Shown here piece after piece: positions 26,473 through 35,894 of a DNA stretch of 64,000 bases; within the stretch, counting starts at the first letter, position 1; the number at the start of each line of letters is the position of its first letter. Location of the stretch: the NCBI GenBank assembly GCA_900542015.1, contig UQLY01000003.1:1-64000 (forward strand). The letters are read 5' to 3'. The DNA comes from an uncultured Lachnospiraceae bacterium (GTDB lineage Bacteria; Bacillota; Clostridia; Lachnospirales; Lachnospiraceae). The position numbers and the translations under genes were made by a program. Below the pieces are notes generated by a model, which did not search any database, was not told where the DNA came from, and was given only the letters and a program-made list of their open reading frames with translations.

Positions 26473-27333
26473 ATGACCATAGATAATTTGAAATGCTTTA
26501 TTCTTGTAGCAGAAAATTTAAGTTTTGCACGCGCCGCAGAAACTCTTTATATTTCCCAGCCTGCCGTAACAAAGCAGATAAATTCCTTAGAACAGGAACT
26601 TGGCGTAACATTATTTATTCGTTCTACCCGCCATGTCGAACTAACGCCCGCAGGAATGTCTTTTTATAAAGATGCGAAAGATATCGTGCTGAAATCACAA
26701 ATGGCAATCGACCGCGTGCAAAGGCTTAACACAAGCTTCGCTTCCATTCGGATCGGGCTCAGTAACCCGATCGCGCTTTTTTATCTCTCGCCAATTTTAA
26801 AAAAATTATCAGAAAGCTATCCTGATATCCGCCCTAACGTAGAAGTACCCGGATATAAAATAGTACTCAATCTTTTTTTAGAAAATAAGCTGGATCTTCT
26901 TTTCTATTATAAAGAAAATATGCCGAAAAAGGCTGAGATAAACTTTGCAGAATTAGAAAAAGACGCTCTTTCCTGTTTGATGCCTTCCTCTCATATTTTA
27001 GCTTCAAACACATCTATTTCCAGTGAAGAATTAGCAAATATGCCAATCATTGCATGTAATCCTTTAAATGCTCCTTTATCCACGGCTGTCTTTCAACAAC
27101 AACTGCTCGCCAAACATCCTGTAGATAAAGTTTTGTATTGTGATAATATTGAAGTGGCACATTGCATGGTTGCCGCAGGACTGGGTATTGCCATTATCCC
27201 TGAGCTTTTAACTTTAAAATCACCCGACTTTGCATCTGTCCCGCTATCAGACGCGGCTCCGCTTTCTTTCGGGATTTTTTATCATAAACGAAATAAAAAC
27301 CCTGCATTACACAAATTTTTGCAGCTAATCTGA
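26473..27333 (+). CDS. LysR-family transcriptional regulator
   Basis: 286 residues from the ATG at 26473 (AAGGAG 7 nt upstream); a TTG six codons earlier overlaps the site. The N-terminal helix-turn-helix is typical (FARAAETLYISQPAVTKQINSLEQELG), followed by a type 2 periplasmic-binding-like effector domain (IRIGLSNPIALFYLSPIL, GLGIAIIPELLTL). It diverges from the small gene and MFS remnant and probably controlled them. Its base composition is AT-richer than the genes to the left. Confidence 0.88.
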   Translation: MTIDNLKCFILVAENLSFARAAETLYISQPAVTKQINSLEQELGVTLFIRSTRHVELTPAGMSFYKDAKDIVLKSQMAIDRVQRLNTSFASIRIGLSNPIALFYLSPILKKLSESYPDIRPNVEVPGYKIVLNLFLENKLDLLFYYKENMPKKAEINFAELEKDALSCLMPSSHILASNTSISSEELANMPIIACNPLNAPLSTAVFQQQLLAKHPVDKVLYCDNIEVAHCMVAAGLGIAIIPELLTLKSPDFASVPLSDAAPLSFGIFYHKRNKNPALHKFLQLI

Positions 27334-27377
27334 TTACGACAGCTGTCCTTTTTTATTCAGTAGTATACAGGGGGCAG

Positions 27378-28052
27378 CTATCGTTTCTTTTTTACTAAAA
27401 ATATCCTGTTCATTCCCGCCTGCCAGGTATAAGGAAACTCCACATAACGTTCTACTTCTCCAAATTTATTGAATATTTCCATCCAATAAGGGGTATCCTC
27501 CTGCCTTAAATATAAAATTCCATTCTCGCCATACATATTTTCTCCCAGCTCATCGTATTCCATATCAGCCAATTCTTCCTCGGAATAAAAAGGATTCAGC
27601 TTTATAAACCAATATCCATCCTCGCTTAATACTCTGTCCATCTTTAATATGGTTTCATAACTCTGATCCTTCGTCATAACATCCAAAACATTTGATAAAA
27701 TAATCCCATTAAATTTGCCATTCTCAAACACATCAAGGAAATTGGCATCACCACTAAAAAAATGCAAATTTTTGTAGCTGCTTTTCTTTACCGTTTCTTT
27801 TGCAAAGGCAACTCCTTCTTCAGCAAGATCTATTCCTACTCCTGTTCCTTTTTTCTTATATTGTGCATATTGAAATAGAATATCACCTGTCCCGCAGCCA
27901 AAATCCAGCACATTGCTTGTCTTATATGCAAGCATCATCAAACAAGTATCAAATAATGGTTCTACAGTTAAATTTATATTCCTCAAATCAACCGGATTAC
28001 TATTTGAATAAATTTTATTCCATCTGTCTTTCTGTTCTTTATACGTATCCAT
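27378..28052 (-). CDS. Class I SAM-dependent methyltransferase
   Basis: 224 residues. The SAM-binding motif VLDFGCGTGDILFQYAQ is clear, followed by GVGIDLAEEGVAFAKE (acidic loop), FFSGDANFLDVF and IILSNVLDVMTKDQSYETI. The substrate cannot be read from sequence. AAGGAG precedes the ATG. It converges with lysR, and a LysR-type dyad upstream (28151-28165) suggests shared regulation. Confidence 0.82.
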   Translation of the reverse strand: MDTYKEQKDRWNKIYSNSNPVDLRNINLTVEPLFDTCLMMLAYKTSNVLDFGCGTGDILFQYAQYKKKGTGVGIDLAEEGVAFAKETVKKSSYKNLHFFSGDANFLDVFENGKFNGIILSNVLDVMTKDQSYETILKMDRVLSEDGYWFIKLNPFYSEEELADMEYDELGENMYGENGILYLRQEDTPYWMEIFNKFGEVERYVEFPYTWQAGMNRIFLVKKKR

Positions 28053-28150
28053 TTTGATATTCTCCTTCCGGGCTCATTTCGTATTACCCCTCAACATAAA
28101 GTATTTTACAAAATTCTACCCATTTTGAAATTGAGACTTTGTTATCAAAA

Positions 28151-28165
28151 ATAACCGTAAGTTAT
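28151..28165. promoter_or_regulatory. Second copy of the LysR-type dyad
   Basis: ATAACCGTAAGTTAT matches the dyad at the lysR promoter in 13 of 15 positions. It lies about 100 bp upstream of the methyltransferase start. Confidence 0.4.
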
Positions 28166-28295
28166 CAATGGACAGACGGATTTTTCTCTGATACTCTTAA
28201 TGCTTATCATAAATCCTTTGAAATTGCGTATAATATTATTGCAGATTCAGCCGAAATACTGCTTGCATTTAGCAGATATTAGTGGTAACACATCT

Positions 28296-28356
28296 GTCAG
28301 TGATCAGGTTGCAGAAACTTGCGATGCCTGCGACCGGAAGGAAGACCTGCCGATTT
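28296..28356 (+). ncRNA. Possible relic of the 3' part of a cobalamin riboswitch
   Basis: The end of this stretch, GCGATG...GACCGGAAGG-AAGACCTGCCG, resembles the conserved 3' end of cobalamin riboswitches. The conserved central core could not be found upstream, so at best a truncated copy remains. A weak AAGGAA/TTCCTT stem with T-run follows. It is read from memory of the consensus and is uncertain. Confidence 0.3.
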
Positions 28357-28389
28357 TCCTTTTTTGTACAAAAATATAGGGAGATAAAT

Positions 28390-28452
28390 ATGCCAAAGAA
28401 AGTAATCAACCCTTTTATTACATACTTTGACCAGTTAAATCTCTTGACTTAA
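28390..28452 (+). pseudogene. Short 20-codon frame, perhaps the remaining start of a lost gene
   Basis: GGGAGA lies 5 nt before an ATG opening MPKKVINPFITYFDQLNLLT and a stop. With the riboswitch-like relic upstream, it may be the truncated beginning of a gene removed by recombination near the island border. Between 28453 and 28660 nothing else is recognisable. Confidence 0.25.
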
Positions 28453-28660
28453 AAAAATAAACTACTTTAAGCGATGCATTTCCCCTCAAATTGGGCAAAT
28501 ATTACCTAGTATAAATTATTATAATTTCTTAAGCAATTATAGCAGGATATATTTTCATCGCAACAATATTGAAATACCTTATATGAGCAGATCTAAGCGA
28601 TAAAGCCACAGCATCTCTATTCATTAGCCTCTTCACATGACCGGCTCCTCCCGGAACATT

Positions 28661-28762
28661 ATCGTAAATTAAAGATTAAGAACCTTAAATCCGGAAAAGC
28701 CCTCAGTAATCTTTTAGAGTCGATCATTCTCTTGGAAAGTAAAACAATCGTTTCCACATGGC
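28661..28762 (-). other. Left attachment site with displaced rlmD-like 3' end
   Basis: The 18-bp sequence AACAATCGTTTCCACATG (28743-28760) matches the copy inside rlmD2 (46275-46292) at 17 positions. On the minus strand it encodes CHVETIVLLSKR, i.e. the usual C-terminal HVETVVLLS of RlmD, and the frame continues to a stop near 28661. This is what integration into the rlmD 3' end leaves at the distal end: the displaced original tail of the host gene. Confidence 0.7.
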
Positions 28763-28802
28763 ATGAGCGTGCAATTGTATTTTCCGAAATCAAAATGGGC
28801 AG

Positions 28803-28836
28803 AAGAAAGCCCCCAAATCTGCTTGGACTTGGAGGC
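28803..28836 (-). terminator. Intrinsic terminator ending the island's last operon
   Basis: On the minus strand GCCTCCAA and TTTGGGGGC pair, followed by TTTCTT. It lies between the OLD-type gene and the left attachment site. Confidence 0.55.
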
Positions 28837-28860
28837 ATTATTCTACTCATCTTGATATTG

Positions 28861-30334
28861 TTACCGACTTAACATTTTCTCAAGCTGCTTTTTAAAACTG
28901 GCAAAATCAACCATCTGATATAAATCATCGCAGAACATTCTTACAAAATCATCTTCTGCTATACCTGTTGCAAATAAATTGCTCATTAACATGTCATATA
29001 ATTTTTTACCATTTCTATCCTCTGTATAATTATAATTGGATTTATAATCATTAATAATATTTTTTATTGACCTCACATGAAAAAATTTATCTCCAAAATA
29101 TTTTATAAAATTCACATCCTGCTCGGAAATTATCTTTTTATAAATAAATTTTTCCAGACTGTTTACTGGTAAAAATGTTTTTGGTAATGCCTCAAATTCC
29201 GTTTTTTCTTTTACATCATCAACAACATCTCCATCAATAATACTGATTATTTTTTTGCCAACCCCTAATACCGCATTATCTTTCATGTCACGATGTAGTC
29301 TCAAATTATTATACCAATCACCACATGGTACAACATGTATCAAACGACTCACGCGCATATTTTCTTCTCTCAATACTTTTTCTACTATTTGCTTTGCTAA
29401 TACATCTTCTACCAAAATCAAATAATCAAATCCATCTGGAGTATATAAATCCCTGATCACATAGCTTGGATATGCTGGAGTATTAACAATAATATTTCCA
29501 TCTATATTTTCTATTTGATATATCCTTCTCGGTAAAATTCTTCTTATTATTTCCGCAGAATGAGTTGAAAAATAAACAGGAACATCATGTTCTTTACTAA
29601 GTCTATTCAAAAAATCTACTAAACGAGAAATGGCACTTGGATGTAAAGCCAATTCTACTTCATCAATAAAAATTAGTAGTCTATCGTCTTGTTTGTAATT
29701 TTTCTTTTTGACCTTATTGTTAATAAAATCCAAGAGGGAAATTAACATACATTCCCCTGAACTCATTTTAAATTGACTTATAAGCTTTCCATTTACTTCT
29801 GCAAAATATGGAAGTCCTTCTAATTTGTGCGAAGCCGCAATAACTCTATTTTTAATCCGCTTAAGTGTTTTATAATTGTCATAATTATCATGAAGGATTT
29901 TACTTAAATTTCGTTTTACAAATTCGTCCGCATCACACAAATGTTCTTCATTAGGTATAGTTTTTGCAATACTAATATCTCTAAATCTAGTTCCATAAAA
30001 GATACCTCCTTCGTAAAACCCGTCAAATGGTAATTTGTTAGGAAATATATCATTTTCCCATCGTTTGCGTCTGTGGCTATATTTCCAAGTTGTTCCACTT
30101 TCGCCAATATCAAATTTTACATACGAATTATCATCAAAGTCTGTTTCGTCCAATTGGGACAAAGATGACCCCCCTCACCAACTGTGATAACGCCAGCATT
30201 ATAGTACTCTTACCCGTTGCATTTTCTCCTACAATAGCATATAATCCTGCTTCTACCGGCAAACTTAATTGTGCCTTACGGACATTCTTAATATTTGCAA
30301 TTTCTATTCTAAGATCTTCCAATTTTTCCGCCAC
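28861..30334 (-). pseudogene. OLD-family ATPase/TOPRIM nuclease, interrupted by a frameshift
   Basis: The N-terminal 60 residues carry a Walker A motif (VGENATGKSTIML) in one frame; the rest follows in another from about 30160. The C-terminal part has SSGECMLISLLDF (ABC-type signature), LLIFIDEVELALHP (Walker B), YFSTHSAEIIRR and a TOPRIM-like LILVEDVLAKQIVE ... ISIIDGD. The two parts join exactly if the G6 run on the coding strand (30169-30174) is reduced to five. OLD proteins are ATP-regulated DNA nucleases common in phage defence. The start is a GTG at 30334 or, with better spacing, a TTG at 30322. The frameshift may be real, phase variable, or a sequencing error. Confidence 0.75.
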
Positions 30335-30367
30335 CTTTTATATTTTTCATTTTCAGTAGTTTGGAAT

Positions 30368-31773
30368 TTATAAAACTTTCCAATAACCATCTCTCTTTCC
30401 ATTTATTCGAACTATCTTGCCCTCTTTAACCAATTTTTTAATAGTTCGTTGAATGGTACTTACGGATACTCCCACTTGTTCAGCCAATTCCTTCTGCTTA
30501 ATTCTTGGTGAAAGCAATATTGCTCTTATTACTTTAACCTCCATTTCTGTTCCGTCAAAATTCAAAACTTCATCCAAAACTTCATCCAAAACTTCATTTT
30601 TATCATTTAAAACTTCATTGGTAAAATTAAGGTTTTTCAATATAACTCTGAATTCTGTCGCATTTGAATAAAAGGCCGGCTTTTTATCTTCTGTATAATT
30701 TGGTTCCACTTCATATGCCTGCATGATCTTTTTAAAACCACTACCCCTTCGTTCCATATAATCAAGTCTGCTAAAAATATCTGCAACTACTGGATTTCTA
30801 CGTTTTGACGGAACATTGTCAATGTCTCTGTCTTGAATTAATGAGCCATCATACATTCCACCTGGTGAATATATTTCCAAACGATCATCAAAGATATCAA
30901 TATGGACTTCACTTCCCATATCTAAATAATCACGATGCACCAATCCATTAACCAGACCTTCAAAAATGCTTCTTTCTGGATAATCCGGATATTCTACTCT
31001 TCTATCAGATTCCTTTTTCCACATTTTCTTCGAATTTCTTCGTGCAAAGTTCATACCTTCTTCCAAAAGCAATATAAGGCTGCCTGTATATTCCTCATCA
31101 TCCAAAGCATCAATAACTCCCGATGCTTTATCTATACCATTCCATCTGGTACAAAATAGTCTTGAGCAATAAATGGGAGATTCATCAGCAAGCAAAGCAC
31201 CTGCATTTGTCAACATTCCATTCTTATCAACAATACCAAATGATTCAAAATCTTTTAATTCCATGCTTTTTTTCGTTTTTTATGATATGCTGCTTTTAAC
31301 TTTGAAAAAGAATAATCCTCAAAATTATAATCTGTTATAAGGCTGTCATATGTCCTGTTTTTTCCTCTCAAAACTAGTCTCTTCAAATCTGTAGCAGTGG
31401 CCATTACACTCTCATTGCCGATTCTGACATAGGCAGTATAATTTCCCTCTCCTACATAATAGTAAGGTGTCTCTTCTCCCCGATATACTTCCAAAGTTAC
31501 GATTTCCTTGCCATCTACAAGATGCGCTTTTAACAAAACTTCTGGAGTTGGGTCCATTTTTACCTTTATCTGTTCACTAATAACTTCCATAGCTTTCTTT
31601 ACATCATCAATCCCCACCACAGAGTCATCATCCGCAATACCAAAAATAAGTACACCGCCCACACCATTGGCAAAAGCACTTACGCTTTTCAACCAACTCT
31701 TTGGTTTTTTCACCCCTAGCATTACTTTTTTATCATACTCGGTTGCTTCACCGATCAGTTGTTCTAATTTCAT
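30368..31773 (-). pseudogene. AlbA_2/Schlafen-like ATP-binding protein, interrupted at an A7 run
   Basis: The first part (ATG 31773, AAGGAGAGG upstream) is an AlbA_2 domain (SWLKSVSAFANGVGGVLIFG, YVRIGNESVMAT). It reads to a stop at 31255. The second part continues in the -1 frame with a GHKL-like ATP-binding region (FEGLVNGLVHRDYLDMGSEV) and a winged-helix end (LAEQVGVSVSTIQRTIKKL). The frames join if one base is re-read at the A7 run of the coding strand (31267-31273), which is also a possible ribosomal slippery site. The family is usually one chain of ~470 residues. It lies between the kinase and the OLD-type gene, 21 and 33 bp away. Confidence 0.72.
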
Positions 31774-31794
31774 AACCTCTCCTTATATTTTTCT

Positions 31795-33291
31795 CTATTC
31801 CTGAGACAATATGTTTGGATAATATATATTAATTTCTTTGAGATAATCACTGGCATTATACCTATAACTGGCACAGCCTTCCAGTATGCTATATGCTTTT
31901 CTTTGTATTTTCATATTAGAAGAATTCCTAATAACATTATACGCTATACCTGCAAACAAATCATAATTCTCAAAATGTCCATAGCCGGTTGCTTCCGAAT
32001 ATGTTCTATCTATCTCACCCAAAAGTGCCAACTGATCTATTTCATTGAATTGTATTAATATTTTCCAAAATGTATATAGCTGTTTTCTTATGATGTAATT
32101 TGAAAGTTGCTCCTGCCTCATAAGTCGCATGACAAATTCTTCTACATCCTTAGAAATCTCACCTCGTTGCAAGTTCTCCTCGATATTCTTGATTTTTTCT
32201 TCTTCCGAAATCTCTTTCACAGAGCTATTTACATCCTGAATCATTTCTTCCAACACAGCATAGCGTTTAGTTCTATTACGATCTGTTGCTTTGCTGATAA
32301 CAAAAGACAACTTTTTGTTCAGCTCACTTTCGCCTGTAATATAATCAATTATTTTTCCAATCGAATATATGTCACTCAGTTTGTCCAATGCAGTAAACTC
32401 ATGCAGTCCTATGGGATCAATAAAATAATGTGAGTTCTTCGGGGTTGATGTCGATTTCAAACTATGGTTTATCATGGTATCTTTACTCAGTCCAAAATCA
32501 GACAATACAACATGTCCCTCTTTAATTAAAATATTTCCTAAATGCAAATCCCTATGTATTATGCCTGCATCATGAACGTCTTTCATTCCTAATAACAGTT
32601 CCTCAATAATTTGCAAAATCAACCTATCATCTTTAAATGGATTATTCTCCAAATAATCATAAACATTGCAGTCGCACTTTTCCATTAAATATGAATCATT
32701 GTTCTCATCATAATTAAAAACCTTCAGAACATATGGTGACTTAGCCAATCTAAGCATATTTTCATACTCGTACTTAAATCTCTTCTTCCATGCTTCTTCT
32801 GATCGGTATTGTGCCTTAAGCTGTTTTTTGTAAATCTGTTCATTAAACAGAAAAATCTCACAATAACTCCCCTCAAAGAGTTTATAGTCATTCTTTATCT
32901 GTATCATTCCTGCATCATCTTTTAATTCCAACCCGAATCGTTTTAGAAAGTCTTTGGATTTATCCATAATAGTATTTTTCATTTCTTTCCGATATGAAGA
33001 ACTATTAACTAATGTCAAAATGGCTCCAATTACTTGTTGTTTAGTTTCCAAGTTCTTATTGGAATATTGATTAAAAAGGCTTTCTGTTTCAACATATTTC
33101 ACATTCGCTACCGTTTCAAAGTAATCTTCAATAGATAAATAATCAATCCCAAGAATGGAATCCTCCAGATAATAATCTAAATTTAATCCATCATAATGAG
33201 CCCCATAATATCCCCGCTGGTCCACTTCGACTTTTTCCTCGAAAAATACATTGTCATAATACTCAAATAATTTATTGATTACTGATTCCAT
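31795..33291 (-). CDS. Ser/Thr protein kinase with extra N- and C-terminal regions
   Basis: 498 residues with no membrane segment. The kinase core spans about 130-345: ATP lysine near 155, HRDLHLGN at 246-253 with catalytic D248, and DFG at 265-267. The N-terminal 130 residues and the C-terminal 150 residues match nothing I know. Cytosolic Hanks-type kinases in mobile islands have been linked to phage defence. It is translated just ahead of the AlbA_2 and OLD-type genes. GGGGGA precedes the ATG. Confidence 0.8.
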   Translation of the reverse strand: MESVINKLFEYYDNVFFEEKVEVDQRGYYGAHYDGLNLDYYLEDSILGIDYLSIEDYFETVANVKYVETESLFNQYSNKNLETKQQVIGAILTLVNSSSYRKEMKNTIMDKSKDFLKRFGLELKDDAGMIQIKNDYKLFEGSYCEIFLFNEQIYKKQLKAQYRSEEAWKKRFKYEYENMLRLAKSPYVLKVFNYDENNDSYLMEKCDCNVYDYLENNPFKDDRLILQIIEELLLGMKDVHDAGIIHRDLHLGNILIKEGHVVLSDFGLSKDTMINHSLKSTSTPKNSHYFIDPIGLHEFTALDKLSDIYSIGKIIDYITGESELNKKLSFVISKATDRNRTKRYAVLEEMIQDVNSSVKEISEEEKIKNIEENLQRGEISKDVEEFVMRLMRQEQLSNYIIRKQLYTFWKILIQFNEIDQLALLGEIDRTYSEATGYGHFENYDLFAGIAYNVIRNSSNMKIQRKAYSILEGCASYRYNASDYLKEINIYYPNILSQE

Positions 33292-33370
33292 TTTATCCCC
33301 CTTCTCATTATAAAAATTATATCATATAACGCCAGCGTATTAATCAAATTTTACTTAAGTTAGCAAAAAT

Positions 33371-34363
33371 CTATTCCATACACTCATGTTTTGTTATCAT
33401 GTCAAGACTTTCTAAAAGAAAGCTATTATAACGTTCAGGATGAACCTTAATCATTTTTATTGGTTCTAAATTTAATTCCCCCTCACACATATCATGTGGT
33501 ATTGAAAAACCAATTGTTTTAAAAAGTTCTACTGTTATCTCAGGTAATACAAAATGCTTATTGCATTTTTCACATTGTATGAAACACAATTCTTTTTCTT
33601 CATCATTAAGTCGAATCAATTTTTTATCTGCTATCATCTCCATGAAAAAATAGACCAAATCTACTTCCTTTTCGATTACTGTATCTGCCAATTTCATAAA
33701 CAAATCGTACTCTTTCTCATTTAATGGCTTGTCTTTAGAATTAATATCCATATTAAAAATAGTTTCTCCGTCCACAAATGAATAGTTTTGGTTATATCTA
33801 CTGAAAACAGATTGATAATGCATTTGATAATTTCTTAATTCTTTTAATCTTGATATTTCGCTACTTCCGATTATATTTTGGATTTCCTCATAGTATTCAT
33901 TTGTTTTGTATTTTCCATTAATCTCTTTTATAACATTTTCAATACTTACTGTTTTTCCAGGATTATTGGGCAATCCTTCCGTTGATTGTTCAACAACACC
34001 AGCAATTGTAAGTGGATTACTTACGGGCATCTTATGTGCAGGCAATAACTTTAAATCATAAAATACATTCATAGATTGTGCATACAATTCTATAAACGAA
34101 TACATCAATATACACAGATAATTACAATAAAACATTTTTTCATCATACGACACACTATATTTAATCATGGCATACGCAGGAAAAATATTATTGTTAATAT
34201 AATTTTGCAAATGAGCAATAAGTACTGTTCCCCCAAAGATAGTTTCATTTGAATTATATTGGCTGTATTTCATATTCGAATGATACAATTTATCTTCAAA
34301 TTTTTTCTTCATATTACTAATCATTAAATTTATTTTTTTCTTATTAAACTGATTAATTATCAT
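33371..34363 (-). CDS. Uncharacterised protein with R-x4-H motif and cysteine cluster
   Basis: 330 residues. LKELRNYQMHYQS (R177, H182) matches the R-x4-H pattern of HEPN ribonucleases. A cysteine set (C260, C264, C267, and C293 further on) may bind zinc. The rest is helical and AT-rich in composition. It lies 79 bp upstream of the kinase on the same strand. The HEPN assignment is a hypothesis from one short motif. Confidence 0.55.
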   Translation of the reverse strand: MIINQFNKKKINLMISNMKKKFEDKLYHSNMKYSQYNSNETIFGGTVLIAHLQNYINNNIFPAYAMIKYSVSYDEKMFYCNYLCILMYSFIELYAQSMNVFYDLKLLPAHKMPVSNPLTIAGVVEQSTEGLPNNPGKTVSIENVIKEINGKYKTNEYYEEIQNIIGSSEISRLKELRNYQMHYQSVFSRYNQNYSFVDGETIFNMDINSKDKPLNEKEYDLFMKLADTVIEKEVDLVYFFMEMIADKKLIRLNDEEKELCFIQCEKCNKHFVLPEITVELFKTIGFSIPHDMCEGELNLEPIKMIKVHPERYNSFLLESLDMITKHECME

Positions 34364-34394
34364 TTTGTAATTTCCTTTTTCCGCGAAACACCAA

Positions 34395-35058
34395 TTACCG
34401 AATCCGTTTACAAAGACTTACTTCCAACATATTTCTCTTTTTATATTTTTCAAAAATTTTTAACTCTGGATTTGGTCCTATAAAATCTTGTAAAAATTCT
34501 GGTAAATATTTTTCACATATATCCTCCCGTACAATTGCTTGACCACCATAAATCAAAAAAACATCGCATCCATTTGACTATTAATAACCATTGGTTTTCC
34601 ATTAACTCGTGTACACATTTCTATTGCTCCCTTCGGTTTCACAGGACACAATCTTCTAATTTCTAGCGTACGTTCTTCGTTAAACCAGCCTATCCACTCA
34701 GTCTGTCCTCCAATATAATCATCTTCCAATTCTATCCAATAATATGTTTTATCCTCCACAATTTCATAATTATTACAGCAATTAAGATAATTACTATATA
34801 ATTCACTATATCCGTCTTCGCCTTTAATTTTTCTTTTCGTTCTTTAATTGATTCTTTATAACATTTCAATTCTAATAAATAATCAATAGATACGTTGAAA
34901 TATGTAGCAAGTTTAACTAACGCATATGTGTCTGGTCTATATCCACTTTCGTATCTCTGAATAGATTATACTGTAATTTGCAATTGATTTGCTAATTTCT
35001 CTTGGCTCAATCCGGCTGCCAATCTCAATTTCCTTAACCGCTCTCCAAAACCATTCAT
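34395..35058 (-). pseudogene. XRE-family regulator, broken by a stop and two frameshifts
   Basis: An ATG at 35058 with GGAGG upstream begins a clear helix-turn-helix (MNGFGERLRKLRLAAGLSQ ... LANQLQITV), then an in-frame TAA, then SIQRYESGYRPDTYALVKLA. The frame shifts near 34830 to GEDGYSELYSNYLN and continues to MDAMFF, where a T7 run on the coding strand (34555-34561) shifts it once more into LIYGGQAIVREDICEKYLPE. Put together it is a regulator of about 215 residues with a C-terminal domain I cannot name. Three lesions argue for decay. Confidence 0.75.
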
Positions 35059-35348
35059 TCTGCATATCCTCCTTTGTCCCAATTATATCATCCTATAAAA
35101 ATGATTTATAGCGACAATTTTGTCCTAATATAAAATATTCAAGAGATTTCATGAATAAATCATTAACTTAGTCACTGGTTTGTTCACTTTCAATTCGTAT
35201 AAATCCCGCAGCTTAATTTCACAATTGAAAACAATCACTGACTTTTGACAAGATGTAATAAATTTCATTAACATCGCATTTATGCTTTCGGTGAACTAAT
35301 TAGTGCACTCTACTGATCATTTACCGGACATTTTATGATCATTCATGT

Positions 35349-35599
35349 TTACACTGCATTTTGTATCATTTCCTGAAACGCTGCTCTCTTGTCAATTCTG
35401 CCCCTGCTTCCATAATCTACATAAACACCCGCAAACAGCCAGTTGGACTGCTCTCTAATATAATTCTTATAATAATCCTTTTGTAACCAATGCTGCTTTT
35501 CTGACTCTCATATTTCGTACTGACACGGCAATATGCTGCTACCCGCAATTTTCTGATAGCATCTTTTTGGGGCACTTCAATTTTTCTTACCTTTTTCAT
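35349..35599 (-). pseudogene. N-terminal remnant of a serine recombinase
   Basis: KLRVAAYCRVSTKYESQ is the catalytic N-terminus of a large serine recombinase. After a frameshift it continues as WLQKDYYKNYIREQSNWLFA and RAAFQEMIQNA, then stops. Only ~85 residues remain. It sits beside the complete recombinase (35895-37589) and points to an older element at the same place. The bases 35059-35348 hold nothing else recognisable. Confidence 0.75.
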
Positions 35600-35805
35600 C
35601 CCTTATTCCATCCAATTCCTGAATACAATTAACAGTAGTATTCTTTAGAATTTATTCAAAGACCAAATGGGATAAGTATAACTTTTTCACCAATGAATTA
35701 CAATATTCTCTTTCCCTCCTTACAATGAATCTAACAAACATCTTACTACAATTCACTATAACTGTAATAAGTCGTACGTTATCTGTAACAAGTTGCATTC
35801 AGGAT

Positions 35806-35860
35806 ATAAAAAAGACATTATCGTGTTTCTCATTCCTAAATGATTTTACTCTAATGTCTT
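35806..35860 (-). terminator. Probable terminator behind the recombinase gene
   Basis: AAGACATTA and TAATGTCTT pair (9 bp, perfect) around a ~31-nt loop, followed by TTTTTAT on the minus strand. The rest of 35600-35894 shows no gene. Confidence 0.5.
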
Positions 35861-35894
35861 CCCTTTGTTTTCTGTTTTTTGTTTTACCTTTTCT

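Noticed and set aside
28659..28850. 63-codon frame with HVETIVLLSKR as a gene
   Set aside because: It is the displaced rlmD-like 3' end read together with terminator sequence; the first part has no coding character.
28861..30334. Gabija system
   Set aside because: The ATPase/TOPRIM protein is GajA-like in layout, but no UvrD-type helicase (GajB) is adjacent.
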